From Prochlorococcus sp. AG-347-I15 (GTDB lineage Bacteria; Cyanobacteriota; Cyanobacteriia; PCC-6307; Cyanobiaceae): a stretch of 57,190 nt of DNA. Both the position numbers and the translations under genes were made by a program. The notes under the pieces were generated by a model, which saw nothing but the letters and a program-made list of their open reading frames with translations, was not told the DNA's origin and searched no databases. This document shows positions 40,055 to 50,895 of this stretch, one piece after another. Numbering within the stretch: position 1 is the stretch's first letter; every line of letters begins with the position of its first letter. The stretch is from assembly GCA_003281585.1 (NCBI GenBank), contig QCBN01000006.1, positions 1-57,190 of the forward strand, given 5' to 3'.

Positions 40055-40954
40055 TTATTCCAAAAAATAATCTTGGATTATTTTACTAGATAATGATGGT
40101 AGATCTACATGTGGAAGGTGTCCACAATTTTGTAATCCTACAAAATTTAATTTTTCAATAGTTCTTATTTTTTTAATCTCTTTTTTTCCAAGAATTCGAT
40201 CATTTTCTCCACATAATGTTTTAATTGGGATATTTTGGATATATTTTTGAGTCCCTGCAAACCCACCACTTTTTGCAAATGATGCAAGTGAATTCCTCCA
40301 TCCTTTACAACCTAAATGAATTGAAGCAATTTGCTCTTCCATCTTACCAACACATTCATCTGGGAAAGCAAATGCTTGTCTACAAAGACTTTTTCTGACC
40401 TGAGGCAATCCAAGAAATGAGGCTCCAATTTGGTTGAGAGGGAAAGGGATACTCTTAGGTTCTCCAAACAATCCAGCGGGGGACAAAAGGAGAATTTTAT
40501 CAATAGAATCAGGAATTTCAAAAGCAAGTTTTAAAGCTGTTGAGCCTCCCATAGAGGCACCAATAATTTTTAGATTCTTTGTAATCTTAAAGGTCTTAAG
40601 GAGATCAATTAAATGTGAAGTTATTTTCGAGGCATTGTATTCATTTGTTGCGCACCTGGGACTAAAACCAAAACCCAGCAGATCAGGAACAATAACTTGA
40701 AAATTTCTTTTTAGTGATTTATATATTCTCCTGAATTCTAAAAAACTACTATCAAAGCCATGCAGAAGAAGTATAGGTTGACCTTTTCCTCCCATAACTA
40801 CTGGGAATTTTAAAGAATTCCAGTTTTGGTTAAGTTTTATCCACTTAACATCATTTGCCAAATAAAGACCTAAAGGGTCTAGTAGTGACAATTTGGCACT
40901 TTCAAAAAATTCAGCATTTAAATCACTTAATTTTTCAAAATTGCTCTTAGTCAA
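40055..40954 (-). CDS. Alpha/beta hydrolase
   Basis: The 299 residues contain the oxyanion segment LLLHGFDSSFLEFR, the nucleophile elbow GASMGGS, the Asp in LCGENDRILG and the His in NCGHLPHVD. These are the Ser-Asp-His elements of an alpha/beta hydrolase of the epoxide-hydrolase/haloalkane-dehalogenase-like group. No signal peptide. It lies 8 bases after the GldA-like gene on the same strand. Substrate unknown. Confidence 0.87.
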   Translation of the reverse strand: MTKSNFEKLSDLNAEFFESAKLSLLDPLGLYLANDVKWIKLNQNWNSLKFPVVMGGKGQPILLLHGFDSSFLEFRRIYKSLKRNFQVIVPDLLGFGFSPRCATNEYNASKITSHLIDLLKTFKITKNLKIIGASMGGSTALKLAFEIPDSIDKILLLSPAGLFGEPKSIPFPLNQIGASFLGLPQVRKSLCRQAFAFPDECVGKMEEQIASIHLGCKGWRNSLASFAKSGGFAGTQKYIQNIPIKTLCGENDRILGKKEIKKIRTIEKLNFVGLQNCGHLPHVDLPSLSSKIIQDYFLE

Positions 40955-40962
40955 AAAAATGT

Positions 40963-42054
40963 TTATATTTTAATTTTTTGTTGTTCAAAATTTGAAATGA
41001 CCTCTATTATATCTTCTTTATTAATTTCAAAAGGCAAAAAGTGAATCTCAGATTTATCTCGACAAGTAAAATCAGCAATTTTCTCTAAATTATTATTATC
41101 AAAAACATTTATTCCAAGTTGTCCAATAGTAGTTGGCAAATTTAATTCTTTCATGAGTACAAATAATTGTTTAATTGATTGATCAGCTAATTTATTATTA
41201 TTTTTCATTTCTTCTAATCTTAATTGCAATAATAATCCAACCCCAACAATCTCACCATGTAAGAATTTATTAGGGGCGATTATCTGAGTAATTGCATTAT
41301 GAATAGCATGTGCTGCTGCAGTCCTACATTTTTCTCCACCAAGACCACCAACTAATCCTGCTGTAAGTCCACATGCTTCTACAGTATTTTGCCAAGAAGG
41401 ATTATTTTCAAATTGACTCTTAAACGCTTTTTCTCCATCTATTAATAGTTGATCTCTTAGAACTCTTGATATCTGAATTGCTTGTTGAACAAGACCATCA
41501 TCTATTGTTGAACTTGTTATTGAGGATTCATACCATTTTGCCAAAGCATCTGCGATGCCACTTGCAAGTGTTCTTGATGGGGCTGTTTGAATAAATTTAT
41601 AATCATACACGAGGATTTTTGGACAAGATCTTAATGCAAAATCCTCAATAAATTTGCCTTCTTTTGTATAAATATTCGATAAAGCTGTCCAACCTGCACA
41701 TGTGGAAGCGCTTAGAGGTACTGTAATGCAAGGAATATCAAGATGATCAGCTATATATTTTCCACAATCAAGAACTTTGCCACCTCCAACTGCGATGACA
41801 GAATCATGATTATTCTTTAGGATAATTTTCTTTACTCTTGAAATATCTTCATAACAGCAATCAAATTGCAAATTAGCAGAATTAGCATTGAGGTTTTGAT
41901 TTTTTAAATCAGTAAAAATTTTATTTCTCAGATTTTTAGTATGAATCCCTCTACCTAAAATTAGTGGAGTTTTAGTTAATTTAATAATGTAAGGTAAAGA
42001 TTCTTCCCAAGCATAATTCCCTCTAAATAAAGTTTCTGGAGAGATTGACTGCAT
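40963..42054 (-). CDS. Iron-containing alcohol dehydrogenase family, GldA-like
   Basis: The 363 residues match the glycerol-dehydrogenase branch: NAD-binding VIAVGGGKVLDCGKYIAD, and metal ligands in GIADALAKWYESS (Asp), AAAHAIHNAI (His) and FLHGEIVGVG (His). The members of this branch reduce or oxidise small polyols. Real substrate in Prochlorococcus is unknown. It follows clpC by 15 bases on the same strand and precedes the hydrolase by 8, so a clpC-gldA-hydrolase transcript is likely. Confidence 0.85.
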   Translation of the reverse strand: MQSISPETLFRGNYAWEESLPYIIKLTKTPLILGRGIHTKNLRNKIFTDLKNQNLNANSANLQFDCCYEDISRVKKIILKNNHDSVIAVGGGKVLDCGKYIADHLDIPCITVPLSASTCAGWTALSNIYTKEGKFIEDFALRSCPKILVYDYKFIQTAPSRTLASGIADALAKWYESSITSSTIDDGLVQQAIQISRVLRDQLLIDGEKAFKSQFENNPSWQNTVEACGLTAGLVGGLGGEKCRTAAAHAIHNAITQIIAPNKFLHGEIVGVGLLLQLRLEEMKNNNKLADQSIKQLFVLMKELNLPTTIGQLGINVFDNNNLEKIADFTCRDKSEIHFLPFEINKEDIIEVISNFEQQKIKI

Positions 42055-42069
42055 ATTAACTACAAATAA

Positions 42070-44598
42070 CTAAAAATTAGCACTCGCCAACTCTTGAGGA
42101 GATTCTTCAGAAGAGATATTGATTGTAACTTTTTTATTATCATCTATATCAACTAAGGCTTTATCACCATCTTTTATTCTCCCTGAGAGAACTTCCTCTG
42201 CCAAACTATCTTCTAGCAAGCGCATAACAGCCCTCCTCAATGGTCTTGCACCATAAGAAGGATTGTAGCCTTCTTCAACAAGTCTTTCCTTGAATGATTC
42301 AGTTACGCTTAATTTAATGCCCTTATCTTGCAATCTTGCAAAAACCTCTTGCAACATTATTTCAGCAATTTGTTTAACTTCGTCTTTAGATAGTTGCCTA
42401 AATACAATTATTTCATCAAGTCTATTTAAAAATTCAGGCCTGAAATACTGCTTTAGTTCTTCATTAACTAAAGATTTAATTCTATTATATTGGCTATCTT
42501 CAACAGAATCACCAGAGAACTCAAATCCTAAACCGCCACCACCTTTCTCAATCACTTTAGAACCAATATTAGAAGTCATTATTAACAGTGTGTTTTTAAA
42601 ATCTACAGTTCTACCCTTGGAATCTGTAAGTCTGCCATCCTCAAGTAATTGCAAAAGTAGATTGAAGACATCTGGATGAGCTTTTTCTACTTCATCAAAT
42701 AAAACAACTGTATAAGGTCTTCTCCTGACCGCCTCGGTAAGTTGACCACCCTCATTAAAGCCAACATATCCAGGTGGTGACCCAATAAGTTTACTGACCG
42801 TGTGTCTCTCCATAAATTCTGACATATCTAATCTGATCATTGCTTCTTCGCTACCAAAGAAATATGAGGCTAAAGATTTAGTCAATTCAGTTTTACCTAC
42901 GCCTGTAGGACCTGAAAAGATAAAGCTTGCGATAGGCCTATTTGGATTTTTTAAACCAACTCTTGCTCTCCTTATAGCTCTAGAAACAGCTTTTACAGCT
43001 TCATCTTGTCCAATAAGTCTTTGGTGAAGTGTCTCTTCCATATTAAGAAGCTTTACTGATTCGGTTTCAGTTAATTTTTGAACAGGTACACCGGTCCAAG
43101 AAGCAACAATGTGAGCTACATCTTCTTCACAAACTAAAGGGTTTTGTAAAAATTTTGAATCATTTTTTAACGAATCTTTATCAAGACTAGATTCATCCTC
43201 AAGTGTAGATTCTTTTTTATTTTCGAGTACTTCCTTAATTTTTGCAGACAATTCCATCTCTTTTTCTCTTAATTGACCAGCTTGATCAAAGTTTTGGTCC
43301 CTCACGGATTCTTCTTTTTGTTTTTGAATTTCTCTTAATTCTTTATCTATTAACTTAGCTTCAGGTGGAAGTTTAGAGTTTATTAAACGAACTCTACTTC
43401 CAGCTTCATCAATAAGGTCAATTGCTTTATCAGGCAAAAATCTATCAGATATATATCTATCCCCAAGGTGAGCTGCAGCTTCTAGAGCATCGTCTGTAAT
43501 TTTAAGACGGTGATGTTGTTCATAACGTTCTCTGAGACCCTTTAATATTTCAATTGTATCTTCAATAGATGGTTCACCAACCATAACGGGTTGGAATCTT
43601 CTCTCTAAAGCAGCATCTCTCTCGATATGTTTTCTGTACTCATCAAGTGTTGTTGCTCCAATACATTGGAGTTCTCCTCGGGCTAATGCTGGCTTGAGTA
43701 TATTTGCTGCGTCTATAGCTCCTTCAGCAGCTCCAGCACCAATTAAGGTATGAACTTCATCAATGACAAGTATTACATTACCAGCAGATTTAATTTCTTC
43801 CATTATTTTTTTTAATCTTTCTTCAAATTCACCTCTATATTTTGTTCCAGCGACTAGTAGACCTATATCTAGAGTTAAAACCCTTTTATCCTCAAGAATA
43901 TCTGGAATATCTCCAAGCTGTATTCTTTGAGCCAAACCCTCAGCAATAGCTGTTTTACCTACACCAGGTTCTCCAATAAGAACGGGATTATTTTTAGTCC
44001 TTCTACCTAATATTTGAACTACACGATCTATTTCTGCATGACGGCCAACGACTGGATCAAGCTTTGATTCACTAGCTAATTTTGTTAAATTAGTTCCAAA
44101 TTCGTCAAGAGTTGCCGTTTTTAAATTACCCTTGGTTGAATTAGCTCCACTGCCTACTTCAGCTGTTTCACCAAGCATTCTAATTACTTGTGTTCTAACT
44201 TTTGTAAGGTCTATACTTAGATTTTCAAGAACCCTAGCAGCTACTCCCTCGCCTTCTCTTATTAAACCTAGTAAGAGATGTTCAGTACCTATATAATTAT
44301 GACCTAACTGACGTGCTTCCTCTAATGACAATTCCAGGACTCTTTTAGCCCTAGGGGTAAAAGGTATTTCAACGGCTACAAATCCTGAACCTCTACCAAT
44401 TATCTTTTCAACTTCTATTCTTGAGTCTTTTAAATTAACGCCCATAGACTTAAGGACCTTTGCAGCAACGCCCGTACCTTCACCGATTAAACCTAGTAGT
44501 ATTTGTTCTGTTCCAACGAAATTATGACCAAGTCTTCTGGCTTCCTCTTGGGCAAGCATAATGACTTTTATTGCCTTTTCTGTAAATCTTTCAAACAT
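42070..44598 (-). CDS. clpC: ATP-dependent Clp protease ATPase subunit ClpC
   Basis: Hsp100 unfoldase that feeds proteins to ClpP-type peptidases. The 842 residues have an N-domain with two Clp_N repeats (1-145), a first AAA+ module with Walker A GEPGVGKT (209-216), a UVR-type coiled motif near 430 ([20 protein letters not shown]), and a second AAA+ module with GPTGVGKT and [12 protein letters not shown]. The UVR motif identifies ClpC rather than ClpB or ClpA. A 181-base gap separates it from rimI. Confidence 0.97.
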   Translation of the reverse strand: MFERFTEKAIKVIMLAQEEARRLGHNFVGTEQILLGLIGEGTGVAAKVLKSMGVNLKDSRIEVEKIIGRGSGFVAVEIPFTPRAKRVLELSLEEARQLGHNYIGTEHLLLGLIREGEGVAARVLENLSIDLTKVRTQVIRMLGETAEVGSGANSTKGNLKTATLDEFGTNLTKLASESKLDPVVGRHAEIDRVVQILGRRTKNNPVLIGEPGVGKTAIAEGLAQRIQLGDIPDILEDKRVLTLDIGLLVAGTKYRGEFEERLKKIMEEIKSAGNVILVIDEVHTLIGAGAAEGAIDAANILKPALARGELQCIGATTLDEYRKHIERDAALERRFQPVMVGEPSIEDTIEILKGLRERYEQHHRLKITDDALEAAAHLGDRYISDRFLPDKAIDLIDEAGSRVRLINSKLPPEAKLIDKELREIQKQKEESVRDQNFDQAGQLREKEMELSAKIKEVLENKKESTLEDESSLDKDSLKNDSKFLQNPLVCEEDVAHIVASWTGVPVQKLTETESVKLLNMEETLHQRLIGQDEAVKAVSRAIRRARVGLKNPNRPIASFIFSGPTGVGKTELTKSLASYFFGSEEAMIRLDMSEFMERHTVSKLIGSPPGYVGFNEGGQLTEAVRRRPYTVVLFDEVEKAHPDVFNLLLQLLEDGRLTDSKGRTVDFKNTLLIMTSNIGSKVIEKGGGGLGFEFSGDSVEDSQYNRIKSLVNEELKQYFRPEFLNRLDEIIVFRQLSKDEVKQIAEIMLQEVFARLQDKGIKLSVTESFKERLVEEGYNPSYGARPLRRAVMRLLEDSLAEEVLSGRIKDGDKALVDIDDNKKVTINISSEESPQELASANF

Positions 44599-44779
44599 TT
44601 GAAGACTAAATTCTTATTAATAACCTACCAGTAATATGTCAGTTTTGTGTTCAGAATGAGCTTTTGTGAATACCCAAAATTATATTTTTATGGATTAAAT
44701 TTAACTTTTTTAGTGGTATATCAGTAAAATCATAGTATTTTCCAGCATTCTGGTTATCCGAACAATAAAATTTTAAAAA

Positions 44780-45220
44780 TTATTTAGTTGTTAAAATTTT
44801 TTCTTTTAAGAGAGCATCTGAGCCATCCTTATAATAATTTCTTCTTATTCCAACAGTAGAAAAATCAAAGCTGCTATAAAATTTCTCTGCTGGAACGTTG
44901 ATATGGGAGACTTCTAAAAATAATTTATTAATATTTAATTTTTCACATTGTTTTATTAAGTACCTCATGAGGTAAGACCCAAAACCTTGATTCCTGAATT
45001 TCTGACTTATTACAAAAAAATTTATTTGAGCTTCATCAAGAACCACATGAAAAACACAAATTCCTATAACTAAATTTGAAAGTAATAACCCAAAGACTTT
45101 TATACCTTCTTTTTGAAATTCCTTAGCCCATTGCTTTTTGCTCCATAACGAAATTGTATTTGAATCTAATTCATAACATAAATCAATATCATTCTCGTGT
45201 ATGTGTTTAATGGATATCAT
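44780..45220 (-). CDS. GNAT N-acetyltransferase, RimI-like
   Basis: The 146-residue protein is a single GNAT domain: the acetyl-CoA loop is seen in KFRNQGFGSYLMRYLIKQC (RxxGxG), and the C-terminal VSHINVPAEKFYSSFDFSTVGIRRNYY matches RimI, with the conserved NxxAxxFY and RRNYY parts. RimI acetylates the N-terminus of ribosomal protein S18; some homologues act on other proteins. Divergent from lysA. Confidence 0.88.
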   Translation of the reverse strand: MISIKHIHENDIDLCYELDSNTISLWSKKQWAKEFQKEGIKVFGLLLSNLVIGICVFHVVLDEAQINFFVISQKFRNQGFGSYLMRYLIKQCEKLNINKLFLEVSHINVPAEKFYSSFDFSTVGIRRNYYKDGSDALLKEKILTTK

Positions 45221-45310
45221 TTTATAGTAGATAAATAATCAAATAAATTTGAAATTAAAGTTATTATAAAATATGACGATTTTTAGAAAAACTCAAATTC
45301 AAATTCTCCC

Positions 45311-46684
45311 ATGGAAGAACAAAAATCCTTTTTGAAACAAAAAATTGACCCCAATAGTCCAAACAAAAATATCGTTCCTGTTACAACATCCATCGATAAT
45401 GATGGGAAGTTATTAATTGCTGGATGTTCAATAGAAGGATTAGTTAAAAAATATGATTCTCCTCTTTATATTTTGGATGAAATCACTTTAAGAAACTCTT
45501 GTAGAGCTTACAAAAAAGCATTAGACAAATATTACCCAGGGAAATCTCTGCCAATATATGCCTCTAAAGCAAATAGTTCTATCTTCATGAGTAGTCTTAT
45601 TTCCTCAGAAGGTTTAGGACTTGATGCGGTTTCAGAAGGAGAATTATTAACTGCTCTTAAAGGTGGGGTCCCAAATGAAAAAATTGTTTTTCATGGTAAT
45701 AATAAATCTGACAGAGAAATTGAGTTTGCAGTTAGAAATAACATTCAAGTAATCGTAGATAATGATTATGACTTAGAAAGATTAGAGAAAATCTCAAATA
45801 TAATCAATCGTGATTTAGAGATAATGATTCGCTTTACGCCTGGGATAGAATGCCATACACATGAATACATAAGAACAGGTTCATTTGATAGCAAATTTGG
45901 TTTCGGAATTGAATATTTGAGTAATTTGTTTGACAAAATCAGAAAGACAAAACATCTAAAGTTGAAGGGATTACATGCTCATATTGGTTCCCAGATTTTT
46001 GAACTGGACCCACATAGGGATCTTGGAGAAATCATGGTAAAGGTTATTTTAGAAGCCAAAAAATTTGGCCATGATATTGGGAAATTGAATGTAGGAGGAG
46101 GTTTAGGTATTAAATATACAGAGAATGACGACCCGCCTTCAATTGATCAATGGGTAGAAACAATATCCACCTCCGTTGTTAAATCTTGTAAAAAACACAA
46201 TTTAGATTTACCTATATTAATGTGTGAACCTGGAAGATCTATAGTATCTACTGCAGGTATAACAATTTACAAAATTGGGGCCTTTAAAGAAATTCCTGGG
46301 ATCAGAACGTATTTATCTGTTGATGGTGGGATGAGTGATAACCCAAGACCAATAACATATCAATCAGATTATTCTGCATGTTTGGTAAAAAATCCCTTTA
46401 ATATCAACTCGAGGAACAAATACACTATTGCTGGTAAGCACTGCGAGTCAGGCGATGTATTGTTTAAGGAGATAGAACTAGCAAATTGCAAATCCGGAGA
46501 TCTTATTTGTGTATTTGGGACAGGTGCCTACAACAATTCAATGAGTTCTAACTACAATAGAATCCCAAAACCCGCAACTATTTTGGTTTGCGATGGTGAA
46601 GCAGAAATTATTCAAAAGAGGGAAAGTCCAGATGATCTTTTGAAATATGATGTTTTACCTGATCGCTTTATTAAACAAAATTAG
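45311..46684 (+). CDS. lysA: Diaminopimelate decarboxylase
   Basis: Last step of lysine synthesis, from meso-diaminopimelate, which is also a peptidoglycan building block. The 457 residues form an alanine-racemase-type PLP barrel with the PLP Lys K86 in IYASKANSS, the HIGSQIFEL segment, GGGLGIKY, and the C-terminal CESGDVLFKEIEL and GAYNNSMSSNYN. It starts a plus-strand run with cdaA, uppS, bioB and trhO. Confidence 0.96.
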   Translation: MEEQKSFLKQKIDPNSPNKNIVPVTTSIDNDGKLLIAGCSIEGLVKKYDSPLYILDEITLRNSCRAYKKALDKYYPGKSLPIYASKANSSIFMSSLISSEGLGLDAVSEGELLTALKGGVPNEKIVFHGNNKSDREIEFAVRNNIQVIVDNDYDLERLEKISNIINRDLEIMIRFTPGIECHTHEYIRTGSFDSKFGFGIEYLSNLFDKIRKTKHLKLKGLHAHIGSQIFELDPHRDLGEIMVKVILEAKKFGHDIGKLNVGGGLGIKYTENDDPPSIDQWVETISTSVVKSCKKHNLDLPILMCEPGRSIVSTAGITIYKIGAFKEIPGIRTYLSVDGGMSDNPRPITYQSDYSACLVKNPFNINSRNKYTIAGKHCESGDVLFKEIELANCKSGDLICVFGTGAYNNSMSSNYNRIPKPATILVCDGEAEIIQKRESPDDLLKYDVLPDRFIKQN

Positions 46685-46712
46685 GTACATTTAAGTTAAT
46701 TTTATATTTAGT

Positions 46713-47621
46713 GTGAAATTCTGGGGGATTATAAATTTAAAGCTTTTATTAGATGTCCTATTCGCTGTTGGTTTTGGACTTTTATTATTTTCTAGAGTTA
46801 AAGAGCAACGAACATTATGGCTCCTAAGAGGATATTTGTTTTTAGTCTCATCCGCATGGTTTATACAAAGATATGCATTCCTTCCTTTAACATCAAAATT
46901 AATTGATGCTGTAGTCCTCGCTTGCTCGCTCTCACTAGCGATCCTATGGCAAGGAGAATTAAGAAGATTAATGGAATTATTAGGCACTGGGAGGCTAGCA
47001 GTGTTACTAGGGAATCCACCCAAGGAATTTAGAGCAACATCAACTACAATTACTCAGTTAGTTGAAACTGCAGGTAAACTGTCTCAAAGTAGGAGAGGGG
47101 CCTTAATCGTTGTGGATTTAGGGAGTGATTTAAGGCCCGAAGATTTTTTATATTCAGGTACAAATATCGAGGCACAATTGTCAACTGATCTTTTGATAAA
47201 TCTTTTTGCAACAGATACACCTTTACATGATGGTGCGGTTCTCGTGAAAGGCAACAAAATAATATCTGCTGGTGTAATACTTCCTCTGTCGAGGCAAGGT
47301 ATTAGTAGATATGGCACAAGACATCTTGCTGCATTGGGAATTACAGAACGATTTGACAGGTGTATTTGCATTGTTGTTTCTGAAGAGACCGGTACTTTAT
47401 CATTAGCAAACCAGGGCAAACTTGAAAGACCAATTACAAGCAGCAGGTTACAAGAACTTCTCGTAAATTTGATTGGGAATCAAAACTCTTTAGGAACAAA
47501 TAAATCATCTTTAAGTAAATCTGCTATGTACCAAAAAACAAATCCAAGTGATACTATTATCAATAATATCAATGAAAATGAGTCTAATAAATCAGAAAAT
47601 TTTACCAACATAAAGGATTAA
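46713..47621 (+). CDS. cdaA: Diadenylate cyclase, CdaA type
   Basis: Makes the second messenger c-di-AMP. The 302 residues begin at a GTG and have three hydrophobic helices (about 8-26, 36-50, 60-78), then a DAC domain with the catalytic motifs LHDGAV (173-175) and YGTRHLAAL (201-207; usual form GTRHRAA). About 45 hydrophilic residues follow the domain. No cdaR gene is adjacent. It lies 28 bases after lysA and 3 bases before uppS. The predicted degrading enzyme is encoded at 20.2 kb. Confidence 0.93.
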   Translation: MKFWGIINLKLLLDVLFAVGFGLLLFSRVKEQRTLWLLRGYLFLVSSAWFIQRYAFLPLTSKLIDAVVLACSLSLAILWQGELRRLMELLGTGRLAVLLGNPPKEFRATSTTITQLVETAGKLSQSRRGALIVVDLGSDLRPEDFLYSGTNIEAQLSTDLLINLFATDTPLHDGAVLVKGNKIISAGVILPLSRQGISRYGTRHLAALGITERFDRCICIVVSEETGTLSLANQGKLERPITSSRLQELLVNLIGNQNSLGTNKSSLSKSAMYQKTNPSDTIINNINENESNKSENFTNIKD

Positions 47622-47624
47622 CTA

Positions 47625-48428
47625 ATGAGTTTGGAAAAAGTAATTGACAAGAAAAATACTGACTTATTTAAAGGGGTAGATATGCAAAAAGTCCCAGAAC
47701 ATGTGGCAATAATCATGGACGGGAATGGTAGATGGGCTACAAAAAAAAGATTGCCTCGGTCATTTGGTCACAACAAGGGAGTTAGTGTACTAAAAGAAAT
47801 TCTTAAAGTATCAAAAAAAATAGGTTGTAAAGTGCTAACTGTTTATGCTTTTTCAACTGAAAATTGGACAAGGCCAACACAAGAGGTTGATTTCCTCATA
47901 AATCTTTTTGGTGAAGTTTTGAAAACCGAAATTGAAGAGATCCATCAAGAATCCATTAAAATAAAATTTATCGGGGATTTAACTCCTTTCCCAGAGACTC
48001 TAAAAGAAATAATATATAGTTCAGAATCTCTAACTAAAAACAACAATAAATTCTTATTAAATGTTTGCGTTAATTACGGAGGCAGACAAGAAATAGTAAA
48101 AGTTGCAAAAGAATTAGCTTTAAAATCTTCTTCTGGTGAAATAAAACCAAATGAAGTTAATGAAGAGTTATTTAATTCGGAACTATTAAAACGAGGAATT
48201 AAAGATCCTGAGTTACTAATCAGAACAAGTGGAGAAAAAAGGATCAGCAATTTTCTATTATGGCAATTAGCCTATTCAGAAATTTACATATCAGACGTAC
48301 TATGGCCAGACTTCAATGAATTTGAATTTCTAAAAGCAATAATTGATTACCAATCAAGGAACAGACGTTTTGGAGGTATAGAATCATTAACAAATGAATC
48401 TTTTGGAGATTCTCAATATTCTTCATAA
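47625..48428 (+). CDS. uppS: Isoprenyl transferase (undecaprenyl diphosphate synthase)
   Basis: Cis-prenyltransferase that makes the lipid carrier for peptidoglycan. The 267 residues have the motif [21 protein letters not shown] with the catalytic Asp, [11 protein letters not shown], and the C-terminal [20 protein letters not shown] and DVLWPDF regions. An N-terminal extension of about 25 residues precedes the usual start; an internal Met at residue 20 (ATG at 47682) is an alternative. It is 3 bases after cdaA and 5 bases before bioB. Confidence 0.95.
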   Translation: MSLEKVIDKKNTDLFKGVDMQKVPEHVAIIMDGNGRWATKKRLPRSFGHNKGVSVLKEILKVSKKIGCKVLTVYAFSTENWTRPTQEVDFLINLFGEVLKTEIEEIHQESIKIKFIGDLTPFPETLKEIIYSSESLTKNNNKFLLNVCVNYGGRQEIVKVAKELALKSSSGEIKPNEVNEELFNSELLKRGIKDPELLIRTSGEKRISNFLLWQLAYSEIYISDVLWPDFNEFEFLKAIIDYQSRNRRFGGIESLTNESFGDSQYSS

Positions 48429-48433
48429 CAAAA

Positions 48434-49441
48434 ATGACTATTTCGAATAATAAGTTTTTAGGAGAAATTAGGTTCGATTGGAATAAAGAGAAGATATTGG
48501 AAATACTTAATATGCCTCTGATTAATTTAATGTGGGAATCACAAATCGTTCATAGGAAATTTAACAAATACAACATTCAATTAGCTTCATTGTTCAGCGT
48601 AAAAACTGGTGGATGTGAGGAAAATTGTTCGTACTGTAGTCAATCAATTTACAGTGCTAGCGAAATCAAAAGTCATCCACAATTTCAAGTTGAAGAGGTT
48701 TTAGCAAGAGCTAAAATAGCAAAAAATGAGGGTGCAGATAGGTTTTGTATGGGTTGGGCATGGAGAGAAATTAGAGATGGGAAATCTTTTAATGCAATGT
48801 TAGAGATGGTTAGCGGTGTAAGAGATTTAGGCATGGAAGCATGCGTTACCGCTGGGATGCTTACAGAAGAACAAGCTTCCAGACTGGCTGATGCAGGTTT
48901 GACAGCGTATAACCACAACCTTGATACTAGTCCTGAGCATTATAAAAATATTATTACGACTAGAACTTATCAAGACAGATTAGATACTATCAAAAGAGTG
49001 AGAAATGCAGGAATAAATGTTTGTTGTGGAGGTATAATAGGATTGGGTGAAACTAATTGCGATAGAGCATCTCTTTTGGAAGTGCTTTCAAACATGAATC
49101 CGCACCCTGAAAGTGTTCCTATAAATTCATTAGTAGCTATTGAAGGTACTGGTTTAGAAGATAATAAAGAAATTGATTCTATTGAAATGATAAGGATGAT
49201 AGCCACAGCCAGAATTCTTATGCCTAAAAGTAAAATTAGATTAAGTGCAGGGCGAGAAAAGCTTTCAAAAGAGGCCCAAATTTTATGTTTTCAATGTGGG
49301 GCAAATTCAATTTTTTATGGAGATGAGTTACTAACAACTTCAAATCCATCTTTTCAATCAGACAGAAATCTTCTTAAAGAGGTTGGAGTATCATTTAACA
49401 AAGATTTTGAAACTTGTGAAAAAACATTATCTTCTTTATGA
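48434..49441 (+). CDS. bioB: Biotin synthase
   Basis: Radical SAM enzyme that inserts sulfur into dethiobiotin. The 335 residues have the CxxxCxxC cluster motif in [13 protein letters not shown], the [13 protein letters not shown] segment and the [15 protein letters not shown] region. The last cluster ligand Arg is expected in the [11 protein letters not shown] part. It overlaps trhO by 4 bases (ATGA), so the two are translationally coupled, and follows uppS by 5 bases. Confidence 0.97.
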   Translation: MTISNNKFLGEIRFDWNKEKILEILNMPLINLMWESQIVHRKFNKYNIQLASLFSVKTGGCEENCSYCSQSIYSASEIKSHPQFQVEEVLARAKIAKNEGADRFCMGWAWREIRDGKSFNAMLEMVSGVRDLGMEACVTAGMLTEEQASRLADAGLTAYNHNLDTSPEHYKNIITTRTYQDRLDTIKRVRNAGINVCCGGIIGLGETNCDRASLLEVLSNMNPHPESVPINSLVAIEGTGLEDNKEIDSIEMIRMIATARILMPKSKIRLSAGREKLSKEAQILCFQCGANSIFYGDELLTTSNPSFQSDRNLLKEVGVSFNKDFETCEKTLSSL

Positions 49442-50382
49442 AAGACAAAAATTATAAAATAGTTTCTCTTTATTCTTTCTTCCAATTCCAAGAGAACTTA
49501 ATTCTTGATCTCAAAAATAAATTATTAGAAATCGAAAATGAAAAAGATCTTTCAGGTTTATTAATTTTTGCAAGTGAGGGTATTAATGGAACTATTTGTG
49601 CTGAGAAAAATGTAATTGATATTGTTATCAATTTGCTTAACAAATATACAGATAATAGAAATCTGAATCTGAAAGAAACACTTTCTAAAAAGAAGGTCTT
49701 CAAAAAATTAAAAATAAAAATTAAGAAAGAAATAGTTACGATGGGTGTCCCCGAAATAAATCCTTCACAAGATAATGGGACTTATATTGACACAGCTAAT
49801 TGGAATAAGTTAATTGAAAATCAAAATACAATACTCATTGATACTAGAAATCATTATGAGGTTTCTATAGGAACATTTCAGAATTCTATAAACCCAAATA
49901 CAAGAAACTTTAGAGAATTCCCCAAGTGGGTAGATGATCATTTAGATGATCATTTAGATGCCCATCTAGAAAATAAAGAGTCTACAAACATAGCCATGTT
50001 TTGTACCGGAGGTATTAGATGTGAAAAAGCTACTAGTTTTTTAAAAAAGAAAGGTTTTAAAAATATTTATCATCTACAAGGGGGGATTTTACAATACCTT
50101 AAAGATGTAAAAGGTGAAAAAAACTTATTTAAAGGTGAATGTTTTGTTTTTGATAAAAGAGTTGCCTTAGATCATGAATTAGAAAAAGGTTCATACTCTA
50201 TTTGTCATGCATGTGGAATGCCAATTTCAATTCAAGATCAAAAAAGAAAATCATATAGAGAAGGTATTCAATGTCATTTCTGCATAAATCAATTCAGTGA
50301 TGATGATAGAAAAAGATTTGAAGAAAGACAAAAACAGATCGACAGATTAAAAGTGGAGAATCATAAAATCTATCAGGACTAA
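49438..50382 (+). CDS. trhO: tRNA uridine hydroxylase TrhO (rhodanese-related)
   Basis: Family enzyme that hydroxylates U34 in certain tRNAs. The 314 residues have an N-terminal acylphosphatase-like part, the rhodanese domain with the active Cys in [12 protein letters not shown], and a C-terminal Cys-rich part ([10 protein letters not shown] and CHFCINQF) likely binding zinc. A triple 12-base repeat at 49933-49968 encodes [12 protein letters not shown] in the loop just before the active site. Coupled to bioB by a 4-base overlap. Confidence 0.92.
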   Translation: MKDKNYKIVSLYSFFQFQENLILDLKNKLLEIENEKDLSGLLIFASEGINGTICAEKNVIDIVINLLNKYTDNRNLNLKETLSKKKVFKKLKIKIKKEIVTMGVPEINPSQDNGTYIDTANWNKLIENQNTILIDTRNHYEVSIGTFQNSINPNTRNFREFPKWVDDHLDDHLDAHLENKESTNIAMFCTGGIRCEKATSFLKKKGFKNIYHLQGGILQYLKDVKGEKNLFKGECFVFDKRVALDHELEKGSYSICHACGMPISIQDQKRKSYREGIQCHFCINQFSDDDRKRFEERQKQIDRLKVENHKIYQD

Positions 50383-50394
50383 TTTTCCAAAATC

Positions 50395-50895
50395 ATGAAA
50401 GTTGAAGAATTAGAAAAATTAGCAGGTGCTATTGGATTATTAATTAAAATTCAAGTCAGAGAAACTCTTGGATTATGTTTTTTTAGAATTGTTATAGCAG
50501 AACAGAAAGATAATATTATAAAGATTTGGGCCGAAATGAAAGGTTGGACTTATTTACATAAACAAGGTATTCAGCTTGATACATTAAGAATCCTTAGTAA
50601 AGCGCCTGCTTATGTTTCGGAATTAATATGGGCAACAACTATGGCTTGGGCAATCGAAAAAAAATCAAGCAATAAAGCAAGACTTTTAGCTATTTTTGAT
50701 AGTGAAGGTTATAGTAAAAAACTTGTAAGATATTTCAAGATAATAGGCTTCGAAATTGTAAAAGAAGTTGGTTCAAGTCCAGTAGATCTTTTATTAAGAT
50801 TGGTCTGGGGAGGAGCCGGTACACTCATGAACGGTGAATGTATTTCAATATTGAAAAAACTTGAAAAGAAACTCTCTTTAATTGAGCAAAGTTAA
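50395..50895 (+). CDS. Unknown cytoplasmic protein, likely conserved
   Basis: A 166-residue protein with no signal peptide and no clear membrane helix. It lies 12 bases after trhO on the same strand and overlaps lipA by 4 bases at the 3' ends, arguing that it is real. The C-terminal half resembles an acetyltransferase layout (KSSNKARLLAIFDSEGYSKKLVRYFKIIGFEIVKEV), where RYFKIIGFE recalls GNAT endings, but I would not assign a family. Function unknown. Confidence 0.75.
   Translation: MKVEELEKLAGAIGLLIKIQVRETLGLCFFRIVIAEQKDNIIKIWAEMKGWTYLHKQGIQLDTLRILSKAPAYVSELIWATTMAWAIEKKSSNKARLLAIFDSEGYSKKLVRYFKIIGFEIVKEVGSSPVDLLLRLVWGGAGTLMNGECISILKKLEKKLSLIEQS

Noticed and set aside
44656..44727. 23-codon plus-strand frame in the clpC-rimI gap, considered as a small photosystem or b6f subunit
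   Set aside because: No match to PetN, PsbM or similar patterns; no convincing helix plus tail.
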